Positions 26,146 through 34,462 of a stretch of DNA of 43,764 bases are shown here, in pieces; the first letter of the stretch is position 1; every line of letters begins with the position of its first letter. The notes under the pieces were generated by a model. It was not told where the DNA came from. It saw only the letters and a program-made list of their open reading frames with translations, and ran no database searches. Source of the stretch: an uncultured Bacteroidales bacterium (GTDB lineage: Bacteria; Bacteroidota; Bacteroidia; Bacteroidales; FEN-979); assembly GCA_903925275.1 (NCBI GenBank), contig CAIYES010000535.1, forward strand, positions 1-43,764. Direction: 5' to 3'. The translations under genes and the position numbers were made by a program.

Positions 26146-26288
26146 TTCGATATTCCTTATTCGGTGTTCGATATTTAGTGTTCGATATTCGATATTTAGT
26201 GTTCGATATTCAATATTTAGTGTTCGATATTCAATATTCAGTATTCGATATTCGATATTCGATATTCAGTGTTCGATATTCTATATTC
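26142..26288 (+). repeat. Right heptad array: 21 NNNNTTC units, inverted relative to left array
   Basis: The 147 bp divide into 21 units of 7 bp ending in TTC or, in three cases, TTT. Common forms are GATATTC, AGTGTTC and AATATTC, the reverse complements of GAATATC, GAACACT and GAATATT. The first unit, ATAATTC, contains the stop codon of the four-helix-bundle gene. The array ends 16 nt before nuoK. Confidence 0.97.
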
Positions 26289-26304
26289 ATAAAACGTATA
26301 GTAA

Positions 26305-26622
26305 ATGATCACCTTAACAGCAATTCCGGTCCACTACTACCTCTTATTCTGCTCGATACTGTTCTGCATTGGGGTCATCGGGGTGCTGATTAAAAGGAAT
26401 GCCTTGTTAATCCTCATGTCTATTGAACTGATGATCAACTCGATCAACCTTTTGCTGGCAGCATTTTCAGCCTATTCCAACGATCCGGCGGGACAGATCT
26501 TTGTGTTTTTCATCATGGTGGTAGCCGCCGCAGAAGTGGCCATCGGACTGGCGATTGTGGTGCTGATATACAGGACGACACATTCGATTGATATAAACGT
26601 ATTGAATAAATTGAAATGGTAG
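26305..26622 (+). CDS. nuoK: NADH-quinone oxidoreductase subunit K
   Basis: NuoK is a small, three-helix membrane subunit of complex I. The 105-residue protein has hydrophobic segments at about residues 8-25, 31-52 and 64-86. It keeps the conserved acidic residue of the second helix (LMSIELMINSINLLL) and a second in the third (AAAEVAIGLAIVV), both used in proton transfer. It begins just after the right heptad array and overlaps nuoL by 7 nt. Confidence 0.96.
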   Translation: MITLTAIPVHYYLLFCSILFCIGVIGVLIKRNALLILMSIELMINSINLLLAAFSAYSNDPAGQIFVFFIMVVAAAEVAIGLAIVVLIYRTTHSIDINVLNKLKW

Positions 26623-28511
26623 TTCTCATTCCTCTTTTTCCTATTCTGGGATTTCTTATCCTTGGGCTGGGCTTCCGGACAATTCCCAAAAAATGGACTG
26701 CCTTCATCGGTCCGGGAATGATCTTACTCTCCTTTGTGTTATCTGTTATTATCTTTTTAAACATCCGCCATTCCGTTGTTTCGCTGCCGATCAATTTATT
26801 TCCCTGGATTCACATTGGCCCCCTCAACATTCCCTTCGCTTTCCTCATCGATCCGCTCTCCAGTCTGATGATGCTTATTGTCACCGGGGTCGGCTTCATC
26901 ATCCACGTTTATTCTGTCGGGTATATGAAAGAAGACCCGGGTTTCAACCGGTTTTTTGCCTTTATGAACCTCTTTGTTTTTTCGATGCTGTTGCTTGTGA
27001 TGGGCGCAAATTATCCCATCATGTTCATCGGGTGGGAGGGAGTGGGATTGTGTTCTTACCTGCTCATCGGGTTCTGGTTCAAAAACCAGGAATTCAACAA
27101 CGCAGCCAAAAAAGCCTTTATCATGAACCGCATTGGCGACCTGGGATTTCTCATGGGCATGTTCCTGATCTTTACTACATTCCATAGCCTTAATTTCCTG
27201 GATGTCTTTGAGCAGGCCAAAGGAATGACATCCGGAGATTCAAATCTGGTCGCCATTACCTTGCTTTTGTTTATTGGCGCCGTTGGAAAAAGTGCACAGA
27301 TACCCCTTTTTACCTGGTTGCCTGATGCAATGGCCGGGCCAACGCCGGTTTCAGCGCTGATCCATGCCGCCACCATGGTCACGGCGGGAGTTTATATGGT
27401 GGCACGATCAAATATTTTATATGTCTTGTCACCCGCCACCATGGCCATCATGGGACTCACGGGATTGGCCACTGCGCTGTTTGCCGCCTCCATTGCCATT
27501 TTCCAGAACGACATCAAAAAAATTCTGGCCTATTCCACCATCAGCCAGCTCGGCTATATGTTCGTCGGCTTAAGTATGGGTGCCTTCTCCGGCGCCATGT
27601 TTCATCTCACAACCCATGCCTTTTTCAAAGCCTTGCTATTCCTCGCCGCGGGAAGCGTGATCCATGCCCTGGGTGGAGAACAGGATATCCGGAAAATGGG
27701 TGGTTTGAAAAATGCAATGCCAAAAACCTTCTGGACTTTTCTCATCGCCACCGCGGCCATTGCCGGGATCCCGCCATTGTCGGGATTCTTTTCGAAAGAT
27801 GAAATTCTGGCCAAGACCTTTGAATTCTCTTCCGGGATATGGTTTATCGCATTGATCGGCTCCCTGATGACTGCTTTTTATATGTTCCGCATGCTGTATC
27901 TGACATTTTTCAAAGATTTCCGGGGAACAGAGGAACAAAAACACCATATCCATGAGTCCCCTGCAGTCATGGTCATTCCCCTGATACTGTTGGCACTTCT
28001 GTCGGTATTTGGCGGCTTCATAAATATTCCGTCGGTATTTGGCGGGAATACCGGTCTTTCAAATTTCCTTGCACCTGTCTTTGCCGGTTCAAATGCCGTG
28101 ATGGAGCATGAAACACCCCTTTCGCACGGCACCGAATGGCTGCTGATGGGCGTTACCCTGGCCGGGGTGCTGGCCATGGTGTTCTGGACATACCATCGCT
28201 ATATTACCCGGCAGCATGGCTTATCTCCGGATGATGCCCGGCGGTCACTCCCTGTACGGCTGATTTCGCATAAATATTATGTTGATGAACTTTACCGGGC
28301 GATTGTTGTAAAACCAATCCTGTGGTTGTCGCAAATGCTTCATGAGATCGTTGAACTACGCATTATCGACCGCTTCATGAATGGCCTGGGCACCATGGTT
28401 GTTTGGACAGGCAACACCATCCGGTATGTTCAAACCGGCAATGTTGGTTTTTATATGTTTATAATGATTTTAGGGATCATGCTGATCCTGTTTTTTAATA
28501 TCCTGATCTGA
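26616..28511 (+). CDS. nuoL: NADH-quinone oxidoreductase subunit L
   Basis: NuoL is the distal antiporter-like proton-pumping subunit, with a long lateral helix at its C-terminus. The 631-residue length is typical. The GWEGVGLCSYLLIGFW stretch at about residues 139-154 carries the key glutamate, and QIPLFTWLPDAMAGPTPVSALIHAATMV in pieces carries the conserved lysine and histidine region. About sixteen hydrophobic segments are present. The start overlaps nuoK, and nuoM follows after 3 nt. Confidence 0.97.
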   Translation: MVVLIPLFPILGFLILGLGFRTIPKKWTAFIGPGMILLSFVLSVIIFLNIRHSVVSLPINLFPWIHIGPLNIPFAFLIDPLSSLMMLIVTGVGFIIHVYSVGYMKEDPGFNRFFAFMNLFVFSMLLLVMGANYPIMFIGWEGVGLCSYLLIGFWFKNQEFNNAAKKAFIMNRIGDLGFLMGMFLIFTTFHSLNFLDVFEQAKGMTSGDSNLVAITLLLFIGAVGKSAQIPLFTWLPDAMAGPTPVSALIHAATMVTAGVYMVARSNILYVLSPATMAIMGLTGLATALFAASIAIFQNDIKKILAYSTISQLGYMFVGLSMGAFSGAMFHLTTHAFFKALLFLAAGSVIHALGGEQDIRKMGGLKNAMPKTFWTFLIATAAIAGIPPLSGFFSKDEILAKTFEFSSGIWFIALIGSLMTAFYMFRMLYLTFFKDFRGTEEQKHHIHESPAVMVIPLILLALLSVFGGFINIPSVFGGNTGLSNFLAPVFAGSNAVMEHETPLSHGTEWLLMGVTLAGVLAMVFWTYHRYITRQHGLSPDDARRSLPVRLISHKYYVDELYRAIVVKPILWLSQMLHEIVELRIIDRFMNGLGTMVVWTGNTIRYVQTGNVGFYMFIMILGIMLILFFNILI

Positions 28512-28514
28512 CCG

Positions 28515-29963
28515 ATGCTGACGATAATACTTATTTTACTGCCCCTGGCACTTTCGCTGATTACCTTGTCGCTGAAAAAGGAAAAGGAGATCAGGTATTT
28601 CGTATTGACCGGCGCGCTCATCGAATTTGGCCTGGCTGTGGCAGCTTTCGTCCAGTATAAAACCTCGTGCCATTGCCAGTTGCTGTTCAGGGCCGACTGG
28701 CTTGCTTCCATGGGGGTAAGCCTGAAATTCGGCATGGATGGCATCAGTATGTTGCTGGTAATGCTCACCACATTCCTGCTGCCGGTTATTATCATGGCCT
28801 CATTCAGCCATTCCTACGAGCGGCCTTCAGCCTTTTACAGCCTGATCCTGTTGATGGAGATGGCGCTGGTTGGGGTTTTTACCGCCTTTGACGGGCTGAT
28901 GTTTTACATTTTCTGGGAAATGGCGCTGATTCCCGCCTACTTTATCTGTGCCGTGTGGGGAGGCAACGACCGGATACGGATCACCTTAAAATTTTTCATT
29001 TATACCTTCACGGGAAGCCTGTTCATGCTTGGAGCCTTGATTTACCTTTATTCCAGGACACCCATGCCGCACTCCTTCGATTTTCAGTGGCTCTATTTAG
29101 TTGCATTGACGCCAACTGAACAATTATGGATATTTCTGGCCTTTTTCCTGGCATTCGCCGTAAAAATCCCAATTTTCCCGTTTCATACTTGGCAACCCGA
29201 CACCTATGCCGAAGCGCCAGCAGCAGGAAGCATGCTGCTGGCCGGAATTATGTTAAAAATGGGAATTTACGGTATGATCCGATGGATGATCCCCATTTGC
29301 CATCAGGCATTGCAACAGTGGGGAACTTTCGCCATGATCCTGGCCGTGACAGGAATTGTTTATGCTTCGCTCATTGCCATCAGGCAAAAAGACATGAAGC
29401 GATTGGTCGCCTACTCCTCCATTGCCCATGTAGGACTGATTGCTGCAGGAGTATTTGCCCTCACCATCCATTCCATGCAGGGCGCCATGATCCAGATGAT
29501 CTCTCATGGGATCAACATCGTGGGGCTTTTTCTGGTGATCGATCTGATTGAACAAAGGACTAAAACCCGCAACATCGCCGATTTGGGCGGGATTGCCCTG
29601 AAGGCACCCCGGCTTGCTGTTTTTTTTATGGTCATTTTGCTTGGAAGCATTGCATTGCCGCTTACCAATGGCTTCGTTGGCGAATTCCTGCTGCTCCTTG
29701 GGATTTTCGAACACTCGGTGGTCTTCTCTGCCATCGGCGGATTGACCATTATCTTCAGTGCAGTTTATATGTTGTGGATGTACCAGCGGACGATGCTTGG
29801 GACGACAAATCAGCTCACCGGACAAATCGCTGATCTGACCTGGACCGAAATGGCCACCCTAATTCCATTGGTGATCATGATCTTCTGGATCGGACTTTTC
29901 CCCGGGCTTTTCCTGGATGTGGCGTTGCCCGATGTGTTGCAAATATTAAATTTCGCTAAGTAA
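28515..29963 (+). CDS. nuoM: NADH-quinone oxidoreductase subunit M
   Basis: NuoM is the second antiporter-like proton-pumping subunit. The 482-residue protein has about fourteen hydrophobic segments. It has FYIFWEMALIPAYFICAVWGG with the key glutamate at about residue 136, and KIPIFPFHTWQPDTYAEAP with the following lysine region. The gene lies 3 nt after nuoL. The 59-nt gap to nuoN is AT-rich without a hairpin. Confidence 0.97.
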   Translation: MLTIILILLPLALSLITLSLKKEKEIRYFVLTGALIEFGLAVAAFVQYKTSCHCQLLFRADWLASMGVSLKFGMDGISMLLVMLTTFLLPVIIMASFSHSYERPSAFYSLILLMEMALVGVFTAFDGLMFYIFWEMALIPAYFICAVWGGNDRIRITLKFFIYTFTGSLFMLGALIYLYSRTPMPHSFDFQWLYLVALTPTEQLWIFLAFFLAFAVKIPIFPFHTWQPDTYAEAPAAGSMLLAGIMLKMGIYGMIRWMIPICHQALQQWGTFAMILAVTGIVYASLIAIRQKDMKRLVAYSSIAHVGLIAAGVFALTIHSMQGAMIQMISHGINIVGLFLVIDLIEQRTKTRNIADLGGIALKAPRLAVFFMVILLGSIALPLTNGFVGEFLLLLGIFEHSVVFSAIGGLTIIFSAVYMLWMYQRTMLGTTNQLTGQIADLTWTEMATLIPLVIMIFWIGLFPGLFLDVALPDVLQILNFAK

Positions 29964-30022
29964 AGGCAAAAATATAAACATAAAACCTGAGTCCATTTCT
30001 TTTGTAATTCTTTCATTTTCCA

Positions 30023-31399
30023 ATGACAACAATCATCTCCATAACAGTCCTCGGTGTACTGATCCTCTTCCTGGGAATTCTGAAGAAGCAAAAATGGCTG
30101 TTACCGGTGATCCTGGCAGGCCTGGTCGTCTCCATGGCGCTGACCATCATGGATTGGAACACCTTCAGATCCTACAACAACGGGATGCTGATCGTCGACA
30201 ATGTTTCCGTAGCCTTCAGCACCGTGCTTATTTTCTCCACTTTCCTGATTTTTTCACTGGCTGCCCAATATTACAGGGGGGTACAACGTCCGCTCGATGA
30301 TATCTACGGGGTGATGATCTTTGCCCTGGTGGGTGCCGTAATGATGACTTCCTATGGCAACCTGATCATGCTTTTCCTTGGGATCGAGACCCTGTCCATC
30401 GCTCTTTATGTGCTGGCCGGAAGTCATAAGGAGGCGATCACCTCGAACGAGGCTACCCTGAAATATTTCCTGCTCGGGTCTTTCCTGTCGGGGTTTCTGC
30501 TGTTTGGCATTGCGCTGATCTATGGTTCAACCGGTTCATTCGACCTGCAAAAAATATCGCTGTTTGTAGCTTCGTGTTCCGGAACCTATCCACCCATGTT
30601 CCTGGCCGGTCTCTTCCTGCTCATCATCGGGCTGGCCTTTAAAATTGCCATCGTTCCCTTTCATTTCTGGGCTCCCGACGTTTATGAAGGAACGCCCACG
30701 CTGCTGACCGCTTTTATGGCTACCGTCGTAAAAACCGCATCCATCGTGGCCATGTTTCGTTTTTTCACCCATACGTTCTTAGGCATTCATGGTGTTTGGG
30801 AAACTACCATTTGGGTAATGGCCGCCTTCACCATTCTACTGGGCAATCTCACAGGAGTGTATCAGCCCAACCTCAAGCGCATGCTGGCCTATTCAAGCAT
30901 CAGCCATTCGGGATATATGCTGCTGGCCGTTGTTGCATTCAGCCCCATGTCCAACAACGCCCTGCTACTTTATACAATTTCCTATTCCATTGCCACCATT
31001 ACAGCGTTCGGCATTCTGATCCTTATCCGAGAAGCTCACGGGAACGACTTTTTCACTTCGATGAACGGCATGGCAAAATCCAATCCGCTGGAGGCCTTCT
31101 GCCTTACGGTTGCAATGTTATCCCTCACAGGGATACCGCCCCTGGCCGGGTTTATGGCAAAATATTACCTGTTTACCACCGCACTGGAAAAAGGGCTTGT
31201 TTGGTTGGTCATCGTGGCCATAACGGGGTCGGCTGTAAGCGTGGTCTATTATTTCAAGCCCATTGTGGCCATGTACCTGAAAGATCCGACCGGGGTTCAA
31301 CTGAAGGTGGAAACCCCGTATAAAATTCATCTTCTCTTTATGACCCTGATGGTGATCATCATCGGCATATTGCCGTTTTTCCTGATTGGACTATTGTAG
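30023..31399 (+). CDS. nuoN: NADH-quinone oxidoreductase subunit N
   Basis: NuoN is the third antiporter-like subunit and the last gene of the operon. The 458-residue protein has about fourteen hydrophobic segments. The family sequences GIETLSIALYVLAGS and FKIAIVPFHFWAPDVYEGTPT are present, as is LKRMLAYSSISHSGYMLL. All fourteen nuo genes are therefore present and none shows a frameshift. A hairpin follows the stop codon. Confidence 0.96.
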   Translation: MTTIISITVLGVLILFLGILKKQKWLLPVILAGLVVSMALTIMDWNTFRSYNNGMLIVDNVSVAFSTVLIFSTFLIFSLAAQYYRGVQRPLDDIYGVMIFALVGAVMMTSYGNLIMLFLGIETLSIALYVLAGSHKEAITSNEATLKYFLLGSFLSGFLLFGIALIYGSTGSFDLQKISLFVASCSGTYPPMFLAGLFLLIIGLAFKIAIVPFHFWAPDVYEGTPTLLTAFMATVVKTASIVAMFRFFTHTFLGIHGVWETTIWVMAAFTILLGNLTGVYQPNLKRMLAYSSISHSGYMLLAVVAFSPMSNNALLLYTISYSIATITAFGILILIREAHGNDFFTSMNGMAKSNPLEAFCLTVAMLSLTGIPPLAGFMAKYYLFTTALEKGLVWLVIVAITGSAVSVVYYFKPIVAMYLKDPTGVQLKVETPYKIHLLFMTLMVIIIGILPFFLIGLL

Positions 31400-31405
31400 C
31401 ATGAA

Positions 31406-31431
31406 GGCTGTTTTTAAGCCGATAAACAGCC
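31406..31431 (+). terminator. Hairpin after nuoN
   Basis: GGCTGTTT and AAACAGCC form a perfect 8-bp stem with a 10-nt loop, 6 nt after the nuoN stop codon. The following bases are only weakly T-rich. It lies between convergent genes, so it may help end the nuo transcript. Confidence 0.5.
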
Positions 31432-31448
31432 ATCGCATCTGATCTTCC

Positions 31449-32021
31449 TTAAAGAACCTTTCCTTTCTTTTGGTTTATCCACTCCGCCCATATTATCCAC
31501 AAAATAAGGATAACCAGGTAGAACATTCCCCGCAGCGCCGTGTCATGCGCAAGGTGCCACCATGCCGGTTTGCTGATTGAAACCAACGAAAGGAGTACAA
31601 TCCTCAGAACATTGGTAAAATGGATGATCACCCCGCCCAATGGAATATACCATAGCTTACGTTTCCATATCCCGGGATAAATCAATACCAGAAGGAGAAA
31701 CTGGAGTATCTGTTTATCGCCGGCACAACTTCTGTTTATGCTTATCCAGCTTCCGTTGTCAAAGACCATTGTTTGTTCCGATATCCGGAAAGAAATATTC
31801 AGGATATGCCTGTCAACCCATGTGCTTTGACTAAAAATCCATCCCGACATCACCTGTTGCAATTCATCCATCCATGGTTTTATGGGCCAGAAAAACAGGC
31901 TGTTTGCCCAAAACCGGTAGGCATAGTGGATAGACAGTGTAATTACTGCAAACCAAAAAACTTCACGAATTTGCCGGTAACGGGAATCTCTGAAAAAGGT
32001 CTTTATTCTACGAAAAAACAT
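31449..32021 (-). CDS. Exosortase/archaeosortase family transpeptidase
   Basis: Exosortases are multi-pass membrane cysteine transpeptidases that process and anchor C-terminal sorting tags. The 190-residue protein has about five hydrophobic segments and the full catalytic triad. The cysteine is Cys99 in NRSCAGDKQILQF, the arginine is Arg140 in HFTNVLRIVLLS, and the histidine is His159 in WHLAHDTALRG. Its size fits the small Bacteroidota exosortases such as XrtF. No exosortase-associated partner gene and no obvious tagged substrate lie next to it. The gene runs towards nuoN and is followed upstream by the ferritin gene on the same strand. Confidence 0.88.
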   Translation of the reverse strand: MFFRRIKTFFRDSRYRQIREVFWFAVITLSIHYAYRFWANSLFFWPIKPWMDELQQVMSGWIFSQSTWVDRHILNISFRISEQTMVFDNGSWISINRSCAGDKQILQFLLLVLIYPGIWKRKLWYIPLGGVIIHFTNVLRIVLLSLVSISKPAWWHLAHDTALRGMFYLVILILWIIWAEWINQKKGKVL

Positions 32022-32103
32022 AGCAGTTTATAATAAAAGACTCTTTTTCGAGTCACAGAGTCTCTTACGCATGCATATAAGAATCGGCCTGTTTGCCGGT
32101 TGG

Positions 32104-32565
32104 TTAAAGGAACTTTTTAATTTCAGCCGCGTGCTCTTTCTCCTCTTCAATGATTTGTTGTACCAGGCGTTTTGAATCGCTGCGGGTATATTTCAGTAAT
32201 TCGGTGTAAAAAGCCACGCTGTCATTTTCAAAAGTATATGCAATTTCAAGTCCCTCTTTTGGGGTTTTGAGGGTCTTTGCCAGCGTTTTTCCGGAGTCTG
32301 GCTTCCCAAAGATGTGCGATTCGGCCAGGTGGTTGATGTAATCGGTTGCATCCTGGGCGCCAAAGTCGAAACTTTCGGCATCAAACTTTTCGGCCAGCTT
32401 CTGGAAAATAGAGATGTGCAGGATCTCTTTCTCTGCCAGATCGATAAATAATCCCTTGATGTCGTTGCTTTCTTTGATCATTTCAGCAGCGGCTGTGTAA
32501 AACTCATTGCCGTTTTCTTCAATTCTGACGGCAATTTCAACGATTTCTTGTCCCGAATAATACAT
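32104..32565 (-). CDS. Rubrerythrin-like ferritin-family protein
   Basis: The 153-residue protein is a four-helix diiron protein of the rubrerythrin/ferritin-like group. The expected metal ligands are visible as EENGNEFY (residues 16-23), EKEILH (45-50), FENDSVAFY (112-120) and EEEKEH (140-145). There is no rubredoxin-type CxxC domain, so it is not a full rubrerythrin. A role in iron handling or peroxide defence is likely but not proven. It has its own -7 promoter element and may be co-transcribed with the exosortase gene, 82 nt downstream. Confidence 0.88.
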   Translation of the reverse strand: MYYSGQEIVEIAVRIEENGNEFYTAAAEMIKESNDIKGLFIDLAEKEILHISIFQKLAEKFDAESFDFGAQDATDYINHLAESHIFGKPDSGKTLAKTLKTPKEGLEIAYTFENDSVAFYTELLKYTRSDSKRLVQQIIEEEKEHAAEIKKFL

Positions 32566-32585
32566 GGTTGTTCAAATTTGTTCAG

Positions 32586-32593
32586 CAAAAGTA
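32586..32593 (-). promoter_or_regulatory. -7 promoter element of the ferritin-like gene
   Basis: On the minus strand this reads TACTTTTG, an exact TAnnTTTG match, about 20 nt before the ATG. It lies back to back with the promoter of the divergent gene at 32697. Confidence 0.55.
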
Positions 32594-32629
32594 AAAAAAT
32601 CGGATGAAGGCATGGATATAATATTCAAT

Positions 32630-32637
32630 TATCTTTG
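32630..32637 (+). promoter_or_regulatory. -7 promoter element of the transglutaminase-like gene
   Basis: TATCTTTG matches TAnnTTTG exactly and lies 60 nt before the ATG at 32697. Confidence 0.55.
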
Positions 32638-32654
32638 CAGCCCGCTTCTGAAAA

Positions 32655-32683
32655 CCCCGATGCGGGGTACGACCCGTCAGGGT
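32655..32683 (+). repeat. Two adjacent small hairpins in the leader
   Basis: CCCCG-ATG-CGGGG (32655-32667) and ACCC-gtca-GGGT (32672-32683) lie between the promoter and the start codon. The combination looks like a common Bacteroidota interspersed sequence, but I cannot confirm that from one copy. Confidence 0.45.
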
Positions 32684-32696
32684 TAAAAGCCTGGAT

Positions 32697-34421
32697 ATGG
32701 ACAAGAAAACACTCGAAAAATATAGTTCTGCCTTCACCCTGAGCGACATGGAAATATTCATCTTCCCTGATCTGCTTTACGCCCTGGTGCTGGCCAACAT
32801 CATGTCACCCGAAATCTGGAAATGGCGATCCGACCCCTGGTTTGCTGGTATCACAAAAATGGGAACGCTGAAAAAAATCCATCGGGTGAAACAATATGTG
32901 ATGGATCATTACAATTTTAACCTCGACCTTGAAACCTGGGGATTAACCGACAAACAAACAGAGATCAACCGCTTCAGCGACTTTGTCGATTTCGACATGC
33001 TTTCAAGTTCCAACGCCCTCTTTGGGTATGAAGGCGACAAATATTACTTTGACATGGACATCCGCCGCCATTTCGGATTGGATAAATTCGATTCCGACAT
33101 TATCCCATACTGGAAAACAGAAACGGTGGAGGCCATGAATGCCTTTCGCTTTAAACCAAATCATGAAGCTGGTGCCGGAGAATGTGTTTCGTTGGCTTGT
33201 TTGTATGCTGCCGCCCTTTTTATCGTGGCGGAAATCCCGCTTGAGAAAATTTTCCTGATGGGAACGCCGCTTCATTCGCAAAATTTTGTGATGGTTGATG
33301 AAGGCGTGCTTACCAACAACCGCCGCATCGTTACCAAATCCATGTGGTACAATGGTACTGAGCTATCGGCCCTTGCCCGCCGGGCCCTGGAACACGAGCA
33401 GGTGACTTATGTAGCGCACAATTCCGGATGGATTCATTCAATGTACCCCGAAGCCACAATTGATCACGGAGCATATAACGCATTCAGAGATAAACTCTCA
33501 AAATTTCTTGTATCTCAGGTTGATTTCGAGATATTTATGAATTTTCTGCGCGACTATAGCCGTCACCAGAAACTTTTTCAGCTTTGCTTCCAATGCCATG
33601 GGTGCGATCGCTACATCCAACTCGAAAAAGCTTTTGGATACGAACATGGCAGTAAGAATCGCCTTGGCGATAAAACCGGACGTAAACTTTATTGTGAAAT
33701 GGACGAAGAGGATCTTTATCTGCAGCCCATCGATCACCGGTTCAGAATTTATCATGAAGATGAACTCTTCGACCTGAAGCCTTACCAGGAGTTTATCGAA
33801 GCCCTGAAACAAAACTTCCCCGGACTCGGGAATCATCCTGAATTTTTCACCGACCTGAAGAAATTTATACACACGGTTCCGCGCCTGCCATCCACCAAAA
33901 AAGAGTTCACAGGCTCCCATACCATTAAAATTACCCCCGACCAAACCCGCGAAGAGATCATCCAATATCTCTCTTCCATTCGAAATCAAAAATCTGAAAT
34001 AGAGCATCAGGTTTCCACAACCATATCTACATTCTTCGTCGTCGACCTCGCTTTCTACGCCGGTCGCTACATGGATTCATGCGATTGGAAACCCTTTTTT
34101 AAGGCTGCATTTGAACGCAATCCGGTCTCCATCGAATACTTCCGCGAAAAGGAACTGCAGGATGTGGCTGGTCAGTTGCAATCATGGCCAAAAGAATCCA
34201 TTTACGATGGCAACCGGCTCGCACTTCCCGATGAGGTGGTCAATTACCAGCGCGGCGATGGCATCGAGATGGCCATACTTTTAGTCAATGTTGCAAGGTC
34301 GCGGCATATAAAAACCACCATTGAACAGCATACAGGACATATATTCGTAAAAGTTCCCGGACAAAAGTTTGATTTCACCACCGCCAAAAATCTTGCACTC
34401 CCATCCGTTCCAACTGATTAA
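32697..34421 (+). CDS. Unrecognised protein with transglutaminase-like core
   Basis: I do not recognise this 574-residue protein by name. It has no signal peptide and no membrane segment. Around residues 155-200 the pattern AGAGECVSLACLYAAALFIV followed by TPLHSQNFVMVD resembles the cysteine and histidine of a transglutaminase/protease core, with Cys163 and His193 as candidate catalytic residues. A further cysteine cluster, CFQCHGC, lies at about residues 297-303. A C-terminal region with GDGIEMAILLVNVARSR is reminiscent of a second papain-like motif but lacks the cysteine. It sits alone between the ferritin-like gene and glyS. Enzyme activity and substrate are unknown. Confidence 0.75.
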   Translation: MDKKTLEKYSSAFTLSDMEIFIFPDLLYALVLANIMSPEIWKWRSDPWFAGITKMGTLKKIHRVKQYVMDHYNFNLDLETWGLTDKQTEINRFSDFVDFDMLSSSNALFGYEGDKYYFDMDIRRHFGLDKFDSDIIPYWKTETVEAMNAFRFKPNHEAGAGECVSLACLYAAALFIVAEIPLEKIFLMGTPLHSQNFVMVDEGVLTNNRRIVTKSMWYNGTELSALARRALEHEQVTYVAHNSGWIHSMYPEATIDHGAYNAFRDKLSKFLVSQVDFEIFMNFLRDYSRHQKLFQLCFQCHGCDRYIQLEKAFGYEHGSKNRLGDKTGRKLYCEMDEEDLYLQPIDHRFRIYHEDELFDLKPYQEFIEALKQNFPGLGNHPEFFTDLKKFIHTVPRLPSTKKEFTGSHTIKITPDQTREEIIQYLSSIRNQKSEIEHQVSTTISTFFVVDLAFYAGRYMDSCDWKPFFKAAFERNPVSIEYFREKELQDVAGQLQSWPKESIYDGNRLALPDEVVNYQRGDGIEMAILLVNVARSRHIKTTIEQHTGHIFVKVPGQKFDFTTAKNLALPSVPTD

Positions 34422-34433
34422 ATTCTATTTCCC

Positions 34434-34441
34434 TACCTTTG
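34434..34441 (+). promoter_or_regulatory. -7 promoter element of glyS
   Basis: TACCTTTG matches TAnnTTTG exactly and lies 22 nt before the glyS start codon. Confidence 0.6.
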
Positions 34442-34462
34442 TCACCTATAACATGATTATGT

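Larger units (their letters stand above)
25577..26288 (+). mobile_element. IVS-like cassette: four-helix-bundle gene within inverted heptad arrays
   Basis: A single gene of the S23/23S rRNA intervening-sequence protein family is enclosed by inverted arrays that run into its start and stop codons. The unit interrupts the nuo operon between nuoJ and nuoK in the operon direction. In RNA the arrays could pair into a long, imperfect stem with the gene as the loop. This layout is that of intervening sequences in some bacterial 23S rRNA genes. Its status as a mobile or excised unit is inferred from structure only; I see no transposase or certain target duplication. Confidence 0.6.

Noticed and set aside
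32039-32063. Hairpin AGACTC/GAGTCT between the exosortase and ferritin-like genes
   Set aside because: The stem is only 6 bp with a long loop and no T-run in either direction, so I did not call it a terminator.
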